A DNA stretch of 64,000 nt, taken from assembly GCA_010909165.1 (NCBI GenBank), contig MU008154.1, positions 372,001 to 436,000 of the forward strand, read 5' to 3'. Below are positions 34,865-48,163 of the stretch, in pieces (the stretch's first letter is position 1; every line of letters begins with the position of its first letter). The stretch comes from Anthoceros angustus (Eukaryota; Streptophyta; Anthocerotopsida; Anthocerotales; Anthocerotaceae). The position numbers and the translations under genes were made by a program. The notes beneath the pieces were generated by a model. It did not search any database. It had not been told where the DNA came from and saw nothing but the letters and a program-made list of their open reading frames with translations.

Positions 34865-37800
34865 ATGAGGAATCGCACAGAGCCCAGGGGCAGCAGAAGT
34901 GCAAATCACGAAAGGAGCATCAGTGGGAGAAGCAGGAGTCGAAGTCGGGATAGGAAGGATTTGCATAGTCGAAGTCGGAGTCGTGACAGGCGGGATCTTC
35001 ACAAGAGTAGAAGTCCCAGTCGAGACAGAAAGGAGAGGCACAAGAGCAGAAGTCCGAGTCGAGACAAGAAGGATTCGCATTCTCACAAGAGCAGGAGTCG
35101 GAGTCGGGACAGGAAGGATTCGCATAGGAGCAGGAGTCGGGACAGGAAGGATTCACACAGGAGCAGGAGCCGGAGTGCCGAAAGGCGAGGTGGGGATCAT
35201 GGGGGGCATGGGAGAGATAGGAAGGAGCCTCACAGAAGCCGGAGTCGAAGTCGAGACCGAAAGGATCACAAGCGGAAGGAGATCGATGGAGTGGATGGCG
35301 ATCGGAAGCGGCTGAGAGGGGAAGACGGCTTGAAAGAGGTTGAGAGGGATGAGAAAGTGAGGAGAAAGGATGGTGATGATGACAAAATCAAAGCAGCTGA
35401 GAAAGGTGAGAAGGAAGGGAACGGTTTGGAGAGGGCAGCAGAGGGTATTCCGGCTGAAGATGGAGAAATACCTGATGACGCTACCAAAGAGGATCTGGCA
35501 GATGCTTCCGAAGGTCAGGGTGGAGGCAAGAACAGCGACAGCAAGAAATCCGGGGTGAGCCAACTCGTGGGCCTAGAGGGAATCCAAATTATGCATTATT
35601 CGAGTAGATGTAGATTGACTCGTGAGAATTAAGTGCTGTATGCATGCAGGTTTCATTGTTTGACCTGCTGGGTACGGGCGTCTGGGCCAATACTGTGTCA
35701 TTTGCTAGTCCATCGCTGCTTATGAGCAGGTTGTGCCCCTTCTTTTTTGAGGGACATTGGAGTGCATTGGTAGACATTGTCAGAGTTAGTGTCCAGCAAA
35801 TGCGTAGGAACTCACGGAAATTTCCCTTCCTGATGCAGCCCTTGTCGCTGGAGGAGATTTTGAAGAAACGGAAGGAGGACTCTCTTCAGCAAGCGAAGGT
35901 ATGCGTGTGCTGCTGTAAAGATTGCAGAAGATGTTGTTTCCCTCTTTCGAGGCTGGGCCACATGGGCATGTCGTGCTCACTTCCTGGGAACGTGTCTTCG
36001 CAGCCTGTGTTTTTAACTAAAGCTCAAAGAGAGCAGATCGCTCTCAAGCGACGTGAGGAAGAAGTTATTGAACAGAAGAAGAGGTCGCAGTCTTCATACT
36101 TTTGCAAAGTTGTGAAGTTGGCTCAGCAACTTATGAAAGCACAATATAGCAAGCTGAAGGTTTTTTCTTATATCCTGCAGGACAGAGGAGCGCCTCAAAG
36201 TTGCGGAGAGCAGTCGAAAGGAGCAGGAAGGTGTGCATCTTTTTGACTGCAGTCTGTGGACGGAAGTTCGAAATCCTCATTGGCAGGAGATCTTTATTCT
36301 CTCTGGTATTTGTTCCAGATAGGGATCGTCGGGAAAGGGAGAGGGAAAGAGAACATGAGCGGGAACGGGAAAAGGAACGAGAGAGAGAACGGGAACGTGA
36401 TCGCGAACGAAGAGAGCGAGAACGTGAGCGTGAAGAGGAGGCCAAGGGTCGTGAGAGAGAACGCCTTGAAAAACAAGCAGCTAGAGAACGTGAAAAGGAG
36501 TTGGATGCCATCAAAGAACAGGTACTGGACTTTTGGTGTTTGAGTGAAATGGGAGTACTTAGGTGTGGAGGGGCTTTGGTGGATGCAGATCAATTTATCA
36601 AGCTAGCTACTACTCTGGGTGCAGTATCTTGGAGCGAAAAAGTTGAAGAAACGCGTTGTCAAGCCGAGTGAAAAGTTTCGATTCTCTTTTGATTGGGAGA
36701 ATACTGAAGATACATCACGGGACATGAATCCTATGTATGTACCTTGCTGCTGCTTACGTACCACGGTTTGTTTCTTCTCCCTGTTTCCCGTGCCATGCCC
36801 AAGTGTAACGTTTCCGCTTTCTGTCAATCACAGCTATCAAAACCCACATGAGGCCCAGTTGCTCTTTGGCAGAGGATTCCGTGCTGGCATGGACCGCCGG
36901 GAGCAGAAAAAAGTATGTGTTTTTGTGCAAAATTGTACTTTGTCTTATCCTACCTTCTGGCTTTATGTTGAGGCTAATTAATCAAAGACTTGTGTTTTTG
37001 TGGGTTGTCTTAGCTTGCAGCGAAGAATGAGAAGGATTTACGAGCCCAAATTCGGGTGAGTTCCGACAGATCAAGTTTTTTTTGTGATTGTTATTTCTGC
37101 AGACGCCGAGTAGTTGTGGTTATTTTTAGGACTTACTCTCTGTGTTATCAGGCTAAAGATGGAGTTGAAGAAAAACCAGAAGAAGCCGAAGCCCAGAGGC
37201 AGAAAGATGAGGCTGCAAACGTTTATGACACTTTTGATATGCGTGTGGACCGGCATTGGTCGGAGAAGAAGGTCTGGGTTCATGCATTTTGTTGAACCTT
37301 ATCTTGAAGCACGGTGCTTGGCTGTAGAGCGTTCTGACAGAAAGGTGTTTGTGTGTTGCAGATTGAGGAGATGACAGAGAGGGATTGGCGCATATTCAGG
37401 GAGGATTTCAACATTTCGTACAAGGTGGCAGCTGTTACATGAACGATTCTAGATTTGCTTGTTGCATCTAGTAGGCTCGATGCAACTCAACTGTGTTCCT
37501 GTTGATTGCAGGGATCAAGGATTCCAAGGCCTATGCGCAACTGGGAGGAGGGATCCCTAAGTGTTGAACTGCTTAAGGCAGTTCAGAAAGCTGGATACAA
37601 AAAGCCATCACCTATTCAAATGGCAGCAATACCTATTGGTTTGCAGCAAAGGGATGTCATTGGCATTGCAGAAACTGGGTCCGGCAAGACGGCTGCCTTT
37701 GTTCTACCTATGCTTACTTACATCTCAAGATTGCCTCCCATGACGGAGGAGATAGAAGCAGAAGGGCCTTATGCTGTAGTCATGGCACCCACCAGAGAGC

Positions 37801-39839
37801 TTGCGCAACAGATCGAAGATGAAACTGTCAAGTTCGCTCACTACCTGGATGTTAGGGTGGTCTCGATTGTCGGTGGACAGTCAATCGAGGAACAAGGGTT
37901 TAAGTTGCGCCAGGGGTGCGAGATCGTGATTGCGACACCTGGTCGTCTTCTCGACTGTCTGGAAAGAAGGTATGGCTCCCTTTCAGTTGAGTCTAATGCT
38001 GGGAGCTGATAATGTCATAATGCTGGGTCATTATCCCGCTGAAAAAGTGTGTTTGCAGGTATGCAGTCCTGAATCAATGCAACTATGTCGTCCTTGACGA
38101 GGCTGATCGTATGATCGACATGGGTTTTGAGCCACAGGTAAACGCAAGTAACGTTTTGAAGGTGTCGTTTTTTCTTGCTCCAACGGCATACAAGCAGGAT
38201 ATGGACATCGTCCTTTGATCTGTGCAGGTTATGGGTGTGCTGGATGCAATGCCTTCCAGTAATTTGAAACCAGAAAATGAGGATGCGGTACGGCTGTCTT
38301 TTGTTGTAGAAGGACTATGTATTGGTTATACATGGATTGTGAAGGAAGTCCCTGTCGAATGTGCTCTGAATCTAAAATTTTTGGATGTTTGCAGGAGCTT
38401 GATGAGAAACGGATCTACAGAACAACGTATATGTTTAGTGCCACGATGCCGCCAGCTGTGGAGCGACTTGCCCGCAAGTATTTGAGGAACCCGGTCGTGG
38501 TACGATACATCTTATTTGCTAGCACCATACTACGCCTCAGCTATGTAGTTGTGTTGTCAGATAAGATTCTCATGAAATCGAGTACGCTTATGATGTGTTG
38601 CATGGCAGGTAACCATTGGTACAGCAGGCAAAGCGACGGATCTCATCACTCAACACGTCATGATGCTCAAGGATGGAGAAAAGCTGGACAGGTGAAAATT
38701 GACGGGAGAAGTCGTCATCTGCCCTACAGCTTTCCTGCCCGTTCTTCATCATGACTTGCCAGCCCTGGTGTTATGAGTCCTGGACGGCACCGAGTGTTGT
38801 CCCCCTGACGTTGATCATCATGTGCAGATTGCAACGTGTGCTGAATGACCTGGGTGAGAAGACGGCTATTATATTTGTGAACCAGAAGAAGTCAGCCGAT
38901 GCCCTTTCAAGACAGCTGGACAAGCTGGGCTACAGAGTGACGACCTTGCACGGTGGAAAAACTCAAGAGCAGCGTGAGGTATAAGCTGAGTTGATCGGGT
39001 CCTGACCCCGGCTGGTTTGTGGCATCATCTTTCGGTGTTCATCTGTAATTTGTTTCAAATACTGTGTTGCAGATAAGTTTGGAGGGATTCCGAAACAAGC
39101 GTTTCAACTGCCTTGTTGCAACTGACGTCCTAGGACGTGGAATTGATATCCCTGTAAGAGCTGTGGCGTCGCCTGTTCATCTCCCAGTCTCTCTGCACTT
39201 TGTTTTGGCACTTGGAAACGGGAACAGCGTCAGTTGAAGCACAGAACTGAATGGGCGGCACTGTATTTGATGATGCAGGACGTGGCCCATGTGATCAACT
39301 ATGATATGCCTGGGAACATCGAGATGTATACTCACCGGATTGGTATGTCGGTCCGCTTCTTGCCCTTGGACATCACTGATTGCAGTATGGGCTGGGTATG
39401 GGTGATCTGACCCGTCGGTATCGTGCTGTGATGTGAAGGTCGAACTGGGCGTGCCGGAAAGACTGGGGTGGCCACCACATTCTTAACACTCTACGACACA
39501 GAAGTGTTTTACGATTTGAAGCAGGTACATCGTAGTTGGACAAGTAGGAGGCCTTTCATAGAGCAGAGGTACCTACGAAAGCCCTTGGAAGTCCCAATGA
39601 TCAACTGTACCGTGGCCCTGCAGATGTTAGTACAGAGCAACAGCCCTGTACCCCCGGAGCTGGCCAGGCATGAGGCAGCGAAGTTCAAACCAGGTTGGTG
39701 GCTTGACATGTGCGCAAAGCGCCATCACGGCTGTCACTGCCTCGTCCCGAAACTCATTTCCTGCGTGTTTGTGCTTTGCATGACAGGCACCATCCCCGAC
39801 CGTCCCCCCCGGAGGAACGACACCGTATACGCCCACTAG
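34865..39839 (+). CDS. RH21: DEAD-box spliceosomal helicase PRP28 / RH21
   Basis: PRP28 (U5-100K) displaces U1 from the 5' splice site during spliceosome activation. All 21 exons were placed, from 34865-35554 to 39787-39839, with consistent phases and 928 aa. Exon 1 is an RS domain of repeated [14 protein letters not shown] blocks. Exon 5 encodes a charged RE/RD-rich stretch. Then [20 protein letters not shown] and [15 protein letters not shown] precede the helicase core: Q motif [13 protein letters not shown], Walker [54 protein letters not shown] and [13 protein letters not shown]. It ends [11 protein letters not shown]. An in-frame ATG at 34823 would add 14 residues. Exon junctions are typical GT-AG. 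Very firm call. Confidence 0.96.
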
Positions 39840-42568
39840 CGAGGCCGCCATGCAGGTGCTCTGGCCGTACATGGGTGAAAGTGTGGTTCGAAATTCCATC
39901 CACATACAGATGTATGCAGACGCACGTACATGGACAGATACCCCGGCGAGATCCCGGTGTGTAAAGCGGAGTCGGAATATGGATACGCAGTTTCATACAG
40001 TTTTTGTATAGTTTTATAACGGAGTGTTGAAAGTAAGAGCCGCCGCTGTCCCGTGTCTACCCCCAAGAGGCAAGAGGCAGGGGCAGGGCAGCATGCGTGG
40101 GTGGGTGGGTAGGTGGGCGATGATTAGAGAGAGGGGGGTGGGGCCATGGGGATGGTGCTGCTACACTTGGCGAGAGCCTGGAGGCGGTGGTGGGCCCTGT
40201 GCCATGTGGGCCTGTCAGAAGGTGGGGCGCCAGATGGCCGGGCATCTTGCGGTCTCCTATCTATCCAGGGGCTCCAGTCACCGCTCGAGAAAAGATGGCT
40301 GCCATATCGTTTTCTGCTTTTTGCTGCCTTCCCTTTCCTTCCCTTCCCTTCCCTTCCCTTCGTCGGGACTCCGGCATGTGAGGGGAAACGAGCAGGCTAT
40401 TTCCCCCGCCCACTGCATACATGTGTGTTGCTACCCGCTACATTTATGTAACTTTTTACGCATGTGGGGATAAGACATAGTAAAATATGGTTAGATAAGT
40501 TTCCGGACAGGCCTTCCTGGCTCCTTCCCTGGCTTCTTTATGTACATAGCATGCGATGGCTTCTTTTCCCTTTGCTGCAAGGCCTGGGAAGACCTGCAGC
40601 ATGAGAGGAAGAAGCCATTACGTGTTGGATGCACAGCGATGGTATGGGTGTGGGTATGGGATGTGCATGCGCCGACCGTACCACTCGAACGCTATTACCT
40701 AATCCGATACTGTGAGCGGGGAGGACGGGGGTCCAGGCCCTCCAGGGGCTAATAAGGGGTGCGCGTGTCGGGCGCAGGGAAAGGAAGAGGATGTCGGCAA
40801 CACGTGCCCTGCTGCATGTCCCCAGATCAGTCGTTACGCTGGGTTCTTTCTTTTTATCAGCGTTAAAATCTGAATTGGGCGAGGCGGACGGCCCCCCCGC
40901 CCATGGCCCATGCGCGTGCAGCAGCGTCACGTGAAGCCGCATACCCTGCTTGTCGTTTCCGCGTGCCATGTGCCTGCCGCTTTCAATGCACCAGCGGAGC
41001 GGAGGCAGGTGTTTTGCGGTCTGGTAAAATGGGGGCATATTCACCCTCTTTCACCCCTTGGGGTAAAAGGCCCTGGTCCTTGTCTGCGGCCCACAAGCGT
41101 GCGCCGGCCCGGACGGGGCCGTGGGGCCCCCGTCCGCACCCAACTCATGGTGCGGAGAAGTTGGAGCCGCGGAACGGGCGGTCCTCAACGGCCTGCCCCC
41201 CTGCTCGCCCCTGTCCTCTTCCTGCACTAAATAGAATTCGGACATAAAGAAGCTGGGCACATACATACATGGGCGCTGCAGCAGAGCAGAGCAGATACAA
41301 CAGGCCATGCCCCCCCGCTTCCAAGTTGCGGATCAAATCTCCAAATGATGAGCCAAATATTCGGAGGACCCTCCCGGGCATGCATCACTTGCCCACTTGC
41401 CCCGCGCCCAGGAAGATCTCCGCAGATGCAGCAGATGATGCCCGGGCCCCAACCGCGTGCCCGACCGTGCGACGCGTCGCATGGGATGGCCTGGGCTGGC
41501 CCGCTACCGATGGGCGACGGACATTCTTTAATGTACCCCTTCCAAAATATGTACTCTCAAGGGATGTAAATGCTCACCTGGAAGGCAACACACAACCGCG
41601 CGGTGGCACCGCGCGTCGCTTCTTGTGGCCAAGTTGTTGTTGTTGTTGTTCCCGAAACTCGCCCGAGTCCACTCGAGTCACTTGGACCCGACGACTCCCC
41701 CATTGTCCAACTTGACGCCTTCCAACGGCAAGCGGCTGGTGCTCTTTTCCGCCTCCGGCGTGCGCTGCTCGCCTCTCTCCCTTCGCTCTTCTGGCTTTCG
41801 CACGGTGGGCCATGGCGGACCTATTTCATCGGCTCACAGCATACGATGCCCCACAGCCTTCACACGCACCATCCGCTCCTGCTCTGCTTCCGCCTCCGCC
41901 TCCTCCTCCTCTTCCTCCTCCTTCTTCTTCCACAGCTGCTCCTCAGTCCTCAGCAGCAAAAAAAATTCACACTGCTCCATCTCCACAGCTAGGAGCTCCC
42001 GGCGCTTCCTCCTCCGACCTCGACCTCGACGTTGCAGCTCGCACCGTTACCGAAAAAAAGGCCTGCTTCTGCAAGTGCTTGCCAAGAGTGCGTCGAGAAA
42101 TCAACTTAGCGGCAACAGCAGCTACAGCAGCTACAGCAGCTACAGCAGCAACAAAAGCAGCAGCTACAGCAGCAACAAAAGCAGCAGCATCCGATCTGCT
42201 CGCCACCGCTTCCGACAATCTCACCTCCTTCTGGTCTAGCGTTCTTCCCCGCAACAATTCTGCGTCGGCCAGCGAGTCGTCTTCCTTGCTGCGAGCTCAG
42301 CTGCGGATCTTGCCATCCCCGATTACTCCAAAGCTCGACGAGAGATTGATGCTTCTCTCCCCCGCCTCCTCCATGGCTGCTTCAACGCGCGCAGTCGAGA
42401 CGAGCGCAGTGCATGTTCCGATCGCTGTGCCGCTGTGAGAAGACTCCACTCTCGACTCGACTCGACTCGACTCGACTCGATCAAGATCGCTTCTCCTCTT
42501 CCCCGCGCTCGCAGGCTAGCGTAGCTGTGTGACACTCGGTGATCCTAGTGTAGCATTCCGTAGCAGCC
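39840..42568. other. GC-rich intergenic region
   Basis: After the PRP28 3' UTR the sequence is GC-rich with pyrimidine runs, including (CCCTT)n at 40327-40358. A 208-codon open frame at 41812-42438 reads Ala/Ser/Pro-rich with AAT repeats and has no family match. It may be the leader of the TPR-like gene downstream. I do not call it a gene. Confidence 0.5.
42452..42481. repeat. (CTCGA)n microsatellite
   Basis: About six CTCGA units lie roughly 90 bp upstream of the candidate TPR start codon. Confidence 0.9.
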
Positions 42569-43317
42569 ATGGCCGCGGCTAGAATGCTGTCCTTCGGCTT
42601 GACCAGAGCTCTGGTAGGGGAGGCCTGCATCTCCGCCTCCGCCGGCGACCGCAGGGCCAGACCCGCGGCTACCGTATGCCAGCTCTCGCAGAGGTCGCCG
42701 TGGGGAGCGTCTCTGCCGCGCCTCGGACACGGACCGGCGGGCGCCGACCTCGAGTGCAAGGTCCCCGCCTCGGACTCACCTCGCAGCAGCCCGCTGCAGC
42801 CGTCCTACTACGGGAGCCGGCGGTGGTGAGCCCGGCGTCGGAGTTCGTGCTGGAGGAGGCTGCGGTAGGCAGAGTGGAGTGCAATAGCCGGGGCTGCCGG
42901 CCCTGCATGGCGGAGCCCGACCCCGCGCTCATCAGCAGCTGGAGCACGGCGACGCGAGATCAGAACGAGGCTACTTCTGCCGTCCAGCAGAGCTCGAGGA
43001 TGGCCACCTACCAGACCCGGAGCAGCGCCAGGGATCGCAGCCTCCGCGGGCCCAAGCCTCACTTCCCCCTGGATTTCGCGGAGTACCTGAACGAGGTGTG
43101 GATGGAGACGGCCGCGGCGGATAAGTATTTCGCGGCCGCCTTGGCTGGCAACCAGAACGACGCCGCGCTGCTGGCGGAGTACGCTCAATTTTGCTGGACC
43201 TCGCTCTCCGACGCCGATCGAGCTGAGGGCCTCTTCAACCAGGCTTTGGAGCAGGCTCCCGACGATTCCAGTATTCTCGCCAGCTACGCCAACTTCCTCT
43301 GGCAGACTGATCAGTAA
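42569..43317 (+). CDS. TPR-like superfamily protein, frameshifted or mis-assembled
   Basis: The C-terminal half contains tandem helical TPR-like units: LDFAEYLNEVWMETAAADKY, then NQNDAALLAEYAQFCWTSLS and GLFNQALEQAPDDSSILASY, ending in FLWQTDQ. This resembles a plant TPR-like family in which residues follow a 'YA.FLW' pattern. The best start codon (42569, MAAARMLSFGLTRA) is in a different frame from the TPR part; that frame stops at 42829. A one-base error or a very small unrecognised intron near 42780-42830 would join them. The stop overlaps a good donor (CAG/GTAAGT at 43314), so further exons are possible, though I found none. Function unknown. Confidence 0.6.
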
Positions 43318-44152
43318 GTTATGACTGTCTGCCAGGATCCAACTCTTCCGACTATCATCTTCCCTCCCTGGCCTACACCAAGCAAGTCATGTGCTTCCAG
43401 TACGGATCTGTACAGTATACTCACTTTCAGCAACTCAGCTACTTGGATATCAAGTTTTGCAAGAATCCCTTCTCAAACGCATGTAAGGGAGCTGCAGCAA
43501 TCAACTAGTTGTTCCACGATCTAGATCTTCCAGCTGCCTCAACTTAATCTTCACTGTGGCCATGTGAATATCGCTGTTCCATCTTCCTTCCAGCTTAAGA
43601 CTGCTGTTTGTGCCTGGTGATTGAGAACCAAAATATGCTACCGAATGCAAGTGATTGTGAACTCAATGACAGACTCCTTGTTCCACTTCTTCCTTCAGTG
43701 AATCAGTGAAGTCAATGACAGAATCCTTGTTCAACTTCTTCCTTCAGTAAACTCAATGACAAGACTCCTTGTTCAAATTCTTCCTTCAGTGTATCCTCGT
43801 GTTCATGCTCGATATGATGTTTGCTTCAAGCCTTGCACCATCCATTGATTCCCAATCTGTGGGAGCATGATTTTAGTGCAATCTCGACAGTCACTTCGAG
43901 GCTTCCTGTGCGTGCGCCACTGTCCGCATTTGTGCTGGGTAACTTTTGGAAGGTGGTCACGCAGCATGACGATAAAGCAGGCGCCACGAACAGACTGTTC
44001 TGCATGTCTTCCGCGTTCCCGACAGGGACGGGTTCACTAGCCAGGGGAAGAATCTGGTGGACTTTCTTCATTCCTCACAACTAAATTACAATGCCAGTCA
44101 CGACTACAGGCGACGACAATACAAATAAATCGCTTTCGCGACAGCCTAACAA
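43318..44152. other. Convergent region between TPR and UBAC2 genes
   Basis: No gene is supported. The stretch 43655-43795 contains a repeated phrase: 'caatgacagactccttgttc...cttcttccttcagtg' occurs three times with small changes at intervals of about 50-60 bp. Confidence 0.5.
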
Positions 44153-45875
44153 TCAATGGGCCTGCGATTCTAGCAGTATGTTTGTAGCTACGTTTACATC
44201 ATTGCGGGCCCTTAACAGAGCTTGAGAGGCCATGGCCCTGTCGAAGCCCATTGCTACTAAAGTTGCCACGGACTCGTCCGACGGTTGCAACAGCGGAGCC
44301 AGAGGAGCAGAGGGCGCAAATCGGTTCTGCCACAGTGAGACACCAAAGAAAGTGAGACCAGGACTTCACTGTCAGAAAACCGCATCGACGATTGCACTTG
44401 TGCACTGCTGATACCTCATGCGGACGAGCGTCTGCTGGCCCTTGCGGCCTTCCTGAGCCCGGTGGTGGTGGTGGGGACGAAAAGAAAGGTGATAATAATC
44501 GGCTGGTAGCAGCTGCCAGAAAGTCAGGGAACTGCACGGCCGACATCCAGGACACTTGCCCACTGTTAGCAACCAAACGGTATCACCGCCGGATCACCGC
44601 AGACATAGTCAGAATGCCAGTGTGGACTAACCTTGAGTCTGCGTATTCCAAAGATGTTGGATCGATACGTGAAGCCAGCAAGGACCCCACATAGTCCTGG
44701 TATTAACGACCGTTTCCAGGATGACAACAAGAGCTGCGCAAACGAACAAACTGCACGTTAGTCACTGACAGCAGCATTTTCAACACAACTCAGCAGAAGC
44801 TTTTTACTGAGATCTGAGGCCAGACCTGCAAGCCAGCAGCATATATGAATGACTTGTCTGAAAACCTTGCACCAAAAACTCTGAAGCGAGTTGTGATTGG
44901 GATGTCGAAAAAGAAAGGTACAAAAGACGCAAAGATAAGACCATATGGCCCCGGTGCCAAGGAGTCCCCTCGGGTTGCTCGACCTATTGAAAAAAACATC
45001 GGTTTCCTCGTAATCAGAGAAGAGAAGCCAGCCAGGGCTGATGTTAGAGGGCATTTGCCCAACACAATCCCTCCTCCCATTAATGCAACGAAAAGGCATC
45101 CATGGCAACGCAAGACCCAGAACTGAACAGATGAGACATATTGATACGCTGAGTCAGCCTGCAGGAAATTTACCACGAATAGCTGCAAGACCGACCAGCT
45201 CTAGAATTGTGGTGAGCGTAGTGCTCACCAACAGGAACACCTACACCAAAAAGACAGAACCATCAGACTACCAAACTTGAGAGCCAAAACACCAGCCAAG
45301 TGCATGCCTGTTGACAAAACATTCAAGAAAAGTATGATCAACCGAACTTACAGCATACTTGTTGGATCCAATGTGTCTTTCAAAAACTCTAAAATAGTAG
45401 ACCAGATACAAGCCAAATATAGCCTCCGGAGTTGTCGAAAAAATCAAGGGCGAACACACAAGGCGCCAAAGTTGCAGCTTTCGGAAAATTCCCTGCCATG
45501 ACAAAGAGTTTCCCAATCAAGAACTTTCAATCGAGTGAGCTCTACCCTAAACACTGAGAACCGGAGATGCACCCGATCGGGAACCTGGCATACACCACAA
45601 AAGCACAACAGAAGACGACCAGAAAACAGATCTGGCACCTGGTAGGAGATGCTACACGCCCTTGAACCACCTTGAAGGCCCACGACTGATATGAATCCGC
45701 ATACCAGCACCAAGAGCTTCGTCACCGGAGCATTATCTAAAAGCAGCCACAGCCAGAACCACGGTCAGCTATTCCAGAAAAATCATTCAACAACGTCCAA
45801 ATCAACCATCAGTTGAAGTCCAAAAACAGGACGGAGCAGAGGAGCACTCACGGAAGCCAGACGGACCAGCGTTCA
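44153..45875 (-). CDS. UBAC2-like rhomboid-fold protein with UBA domain
   Basis: UBAC2-like proteins are ER membrane rhomboid pseudoproteases that act in ERAD; plant members also link to autophagy and ER quality control. Eight exons fit: 45851-45875, 45639-45736, 45352-45492, 45174-45240, 44826-44983, 44632-44733, 44415-44531 and 44153-44326 (minus), 293 aa. Landmarks are [72 protein letters not shown] and [17 protein letters not shown], forming several membrane helices. The C-terminal UBA domain has [20 protein letters not shown] and [19 protein letters not shown]. The 25-nt first exon is small but its phase and sequence fit. Confidence 0.92.
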
Positions 45876-46658
45876 TGATGCACCCGCTGCTTCTTGCAAA
45901 AACCCTGCTTCCTCCGATTCCAGGCCCCGCGCTTAGCTAGCCCCGGAAATCCTCTTGCAAGGTGACTCACAGCAACCGAAGCCTCATCCCAGCTAGGGCA
46001 TCTCAAATCCTAACATCCCGCACTCTCGAGCTGATCGAGCCTGCCCGATCCCCTGGTCTGGAGCACTCGTGGCTCTGAATCCGCCACTTCCCCGAGCTAT
46101 CAGACCTCAATCTGCAAATTGTGTGCAAACCCAATAGCAGCTTCCGGAGACGAAACCCACGAGGACGGACGATGTGTGAAACGGGGACTGGTGCAAGCCC
46201 GTAACGTCACACTGTCAAACAATCTCCAGGGTGTATGTATGTCCTACTTTAATTTCTTTTTAGCGAATTCAGAGACTTCACTTCATTTTAAAATATATAT
46301 CGAAGTGGAGTGGAGTAACCCGTAGGGCACTAACAACTGGCGGCACTCCGAGGACGCTTAATTGGGGAGTTCTAACGAATCCATGTCACTTATTTGAAGG
46401 GAGGACAAATTATTGAATTTTTTTATACAAAATAGGAACCTCTACGTATATATATAGGTGCATGGAGATACAATAACAAGCCTCTAATAGAAGCAAGTGA
46501 GTTTCCATCTAGATAGCAATTATATTAAGAGGATTGTTATTGATTGGTTGTGTCGAGTTTGATGAGACGGACGCACACTTTTATACCGCATACCTAGTGT
46601 AAGTAAGGAGGGATGGAGTTTATAAAATACTAAATGATAAAGAAGCTCTTCCCGAATT

Positions 46659-46955
46659 GAGATAGCAACATCTTGTGGATCCCAGATTACGACATCTTGG
46701 GGATCCAAAATTATGACATCTTGGGAATCCCAGATTACGACATCTTGGGGATCCGAAATTACGACATCTTGAAGATCGTAGGGTATCCCAGATTACGACA
46801 TCTTGGGGATCCGAAATTACGACATCTTGGGGATCACAGATTAAGACATCTTGGGGGATCCCATATTACGACATCTTGAGGATGCGGAATTACGACATCT
46901 TGAGGATAACAGATTAAGACATCTTGGGGATCCCAGATTACGACATTTTGGGGGC
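46659..46955. repeat. 24-bp minisatellite, 12 units
   Basis: Twelve units follow the pattern GATTACGACATCTTGGGGATCCC. Odd and even units tend to alternate between a CCCAGATTACGACATCTT form and a CCGAAATTACGACATCTT form, so the higher-order unit may be 48 bp. One unit is interrupted by an extra 'gtagggtat' near 46774. Confidence 0.92.
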
Positions 46956-48163
46956 GACATGTAGCTTCAAGGTGGACACTCGTGGGGGCTAGTCCTCTTT
47001 TGGGCTTGGGGCCCTCTTGTGAGTTGTGCCTCAGTGTGGATGGGACTTCTATGTCTGCTTGTTTTATAAAGTCTCCATGTTCCTTTAAAAATAAATATTT
47101 ATATTATTTTGGGTGGATAGATTGGGTATTTATATTCCACTTGATTCAAAGAATCTTGAAAGGCTTTATAACAATGGAGATAATCGACTAGGAAGCGCTG
47201 TGGAGCCCTACCACAATCCAAGAGATCCTCACAACAGCTGTCGTATGTAAGGCAGCCCTGTGAAGCTTTACAACTAAGGTTGTATATCCGACTAGAGGAT
47301 CCCTTAACCACGAAGCTCCAATGAGCTCCTAAAGTAAAAAAGGTAAAATAAAATCAATTTATAACTACCTTGCTGAGAAGTGCATGAGTTGGTATGCGTG
47401 CAATCTCCTAGTTGAGAAGACGCAGCCACTAATTAAAGAGATGTCTAGGGAGGACCTCTAAGAAATATATCAATGGTCTGCCAATATTCCAGGGGATAAC
47501 AAATGGCTGGTTGGGGCCAGCCTGGGATACGTAAGATTAAGGGCTTAGAGATCATATTCTATGTTTTGTATTGACAAATGTGGAGAGCTTGGCTAGAAGA
47601 GTTTGTAGTTGAGTCAAGTGTCATAGGCAGTTGGCCGTAGATGGCCCAAACTTTGTTATGTATATTCTGGAAGTGAGTAAAGAGCAAGCCCTCAAGGATT
47701 CAGGTTGTAACAAGGTAAATATGAAGTAAATATAATAAAGTAAATATTGTGATAGATATGAAGAGATAACATAGGTGAATACTAGTAGAATATGAACAAA
47801 TAAGTTAGGGTAAATAGAGGTCTGATGCATGTTAGCCTACTCAAGGGAACAACTCACTTGCCCAAGCGCGGCATCAGTTACACTAAAAATATAATGTGCC
47901 CAAAGAAGTGGGTAGCTTGAGCGGTCTACTTTTACACAAGTGTTTTTGAGTCACGTGGTGAGTTTAGGTCGTCAATTGCATAACGGGTTGCTTGCAACTT
48001 TACTTTACTTTATTATATGTGGGTAATCTCACACCGAAGAGAAGAGCCCAATGGTGTCTTTGAGTCATCACTTGGATAGCAGGTTGCTTGGAGCCTAGTG
48101 ACGGAAATCCCATGATGGAAATTCGTCCTTACTGGACTTAAATAAAATTCTTCTTCTTCTTCT

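Noticed and set aside
41812-42438. 208-codon Ala/Ser/Pro-rich open frame
   Set aside because: Low complexity, built on CAG/ACA repeats, no family match. It is more likely a leader or spacer upstream of the TPR-like gene.
46673-46879. Repetitive peptide (IPDYDILG-type repeats)
   Set aside because: It is only the translation of the 24-bp minisatellite; no start context, splice sites or flanking coding sequence.
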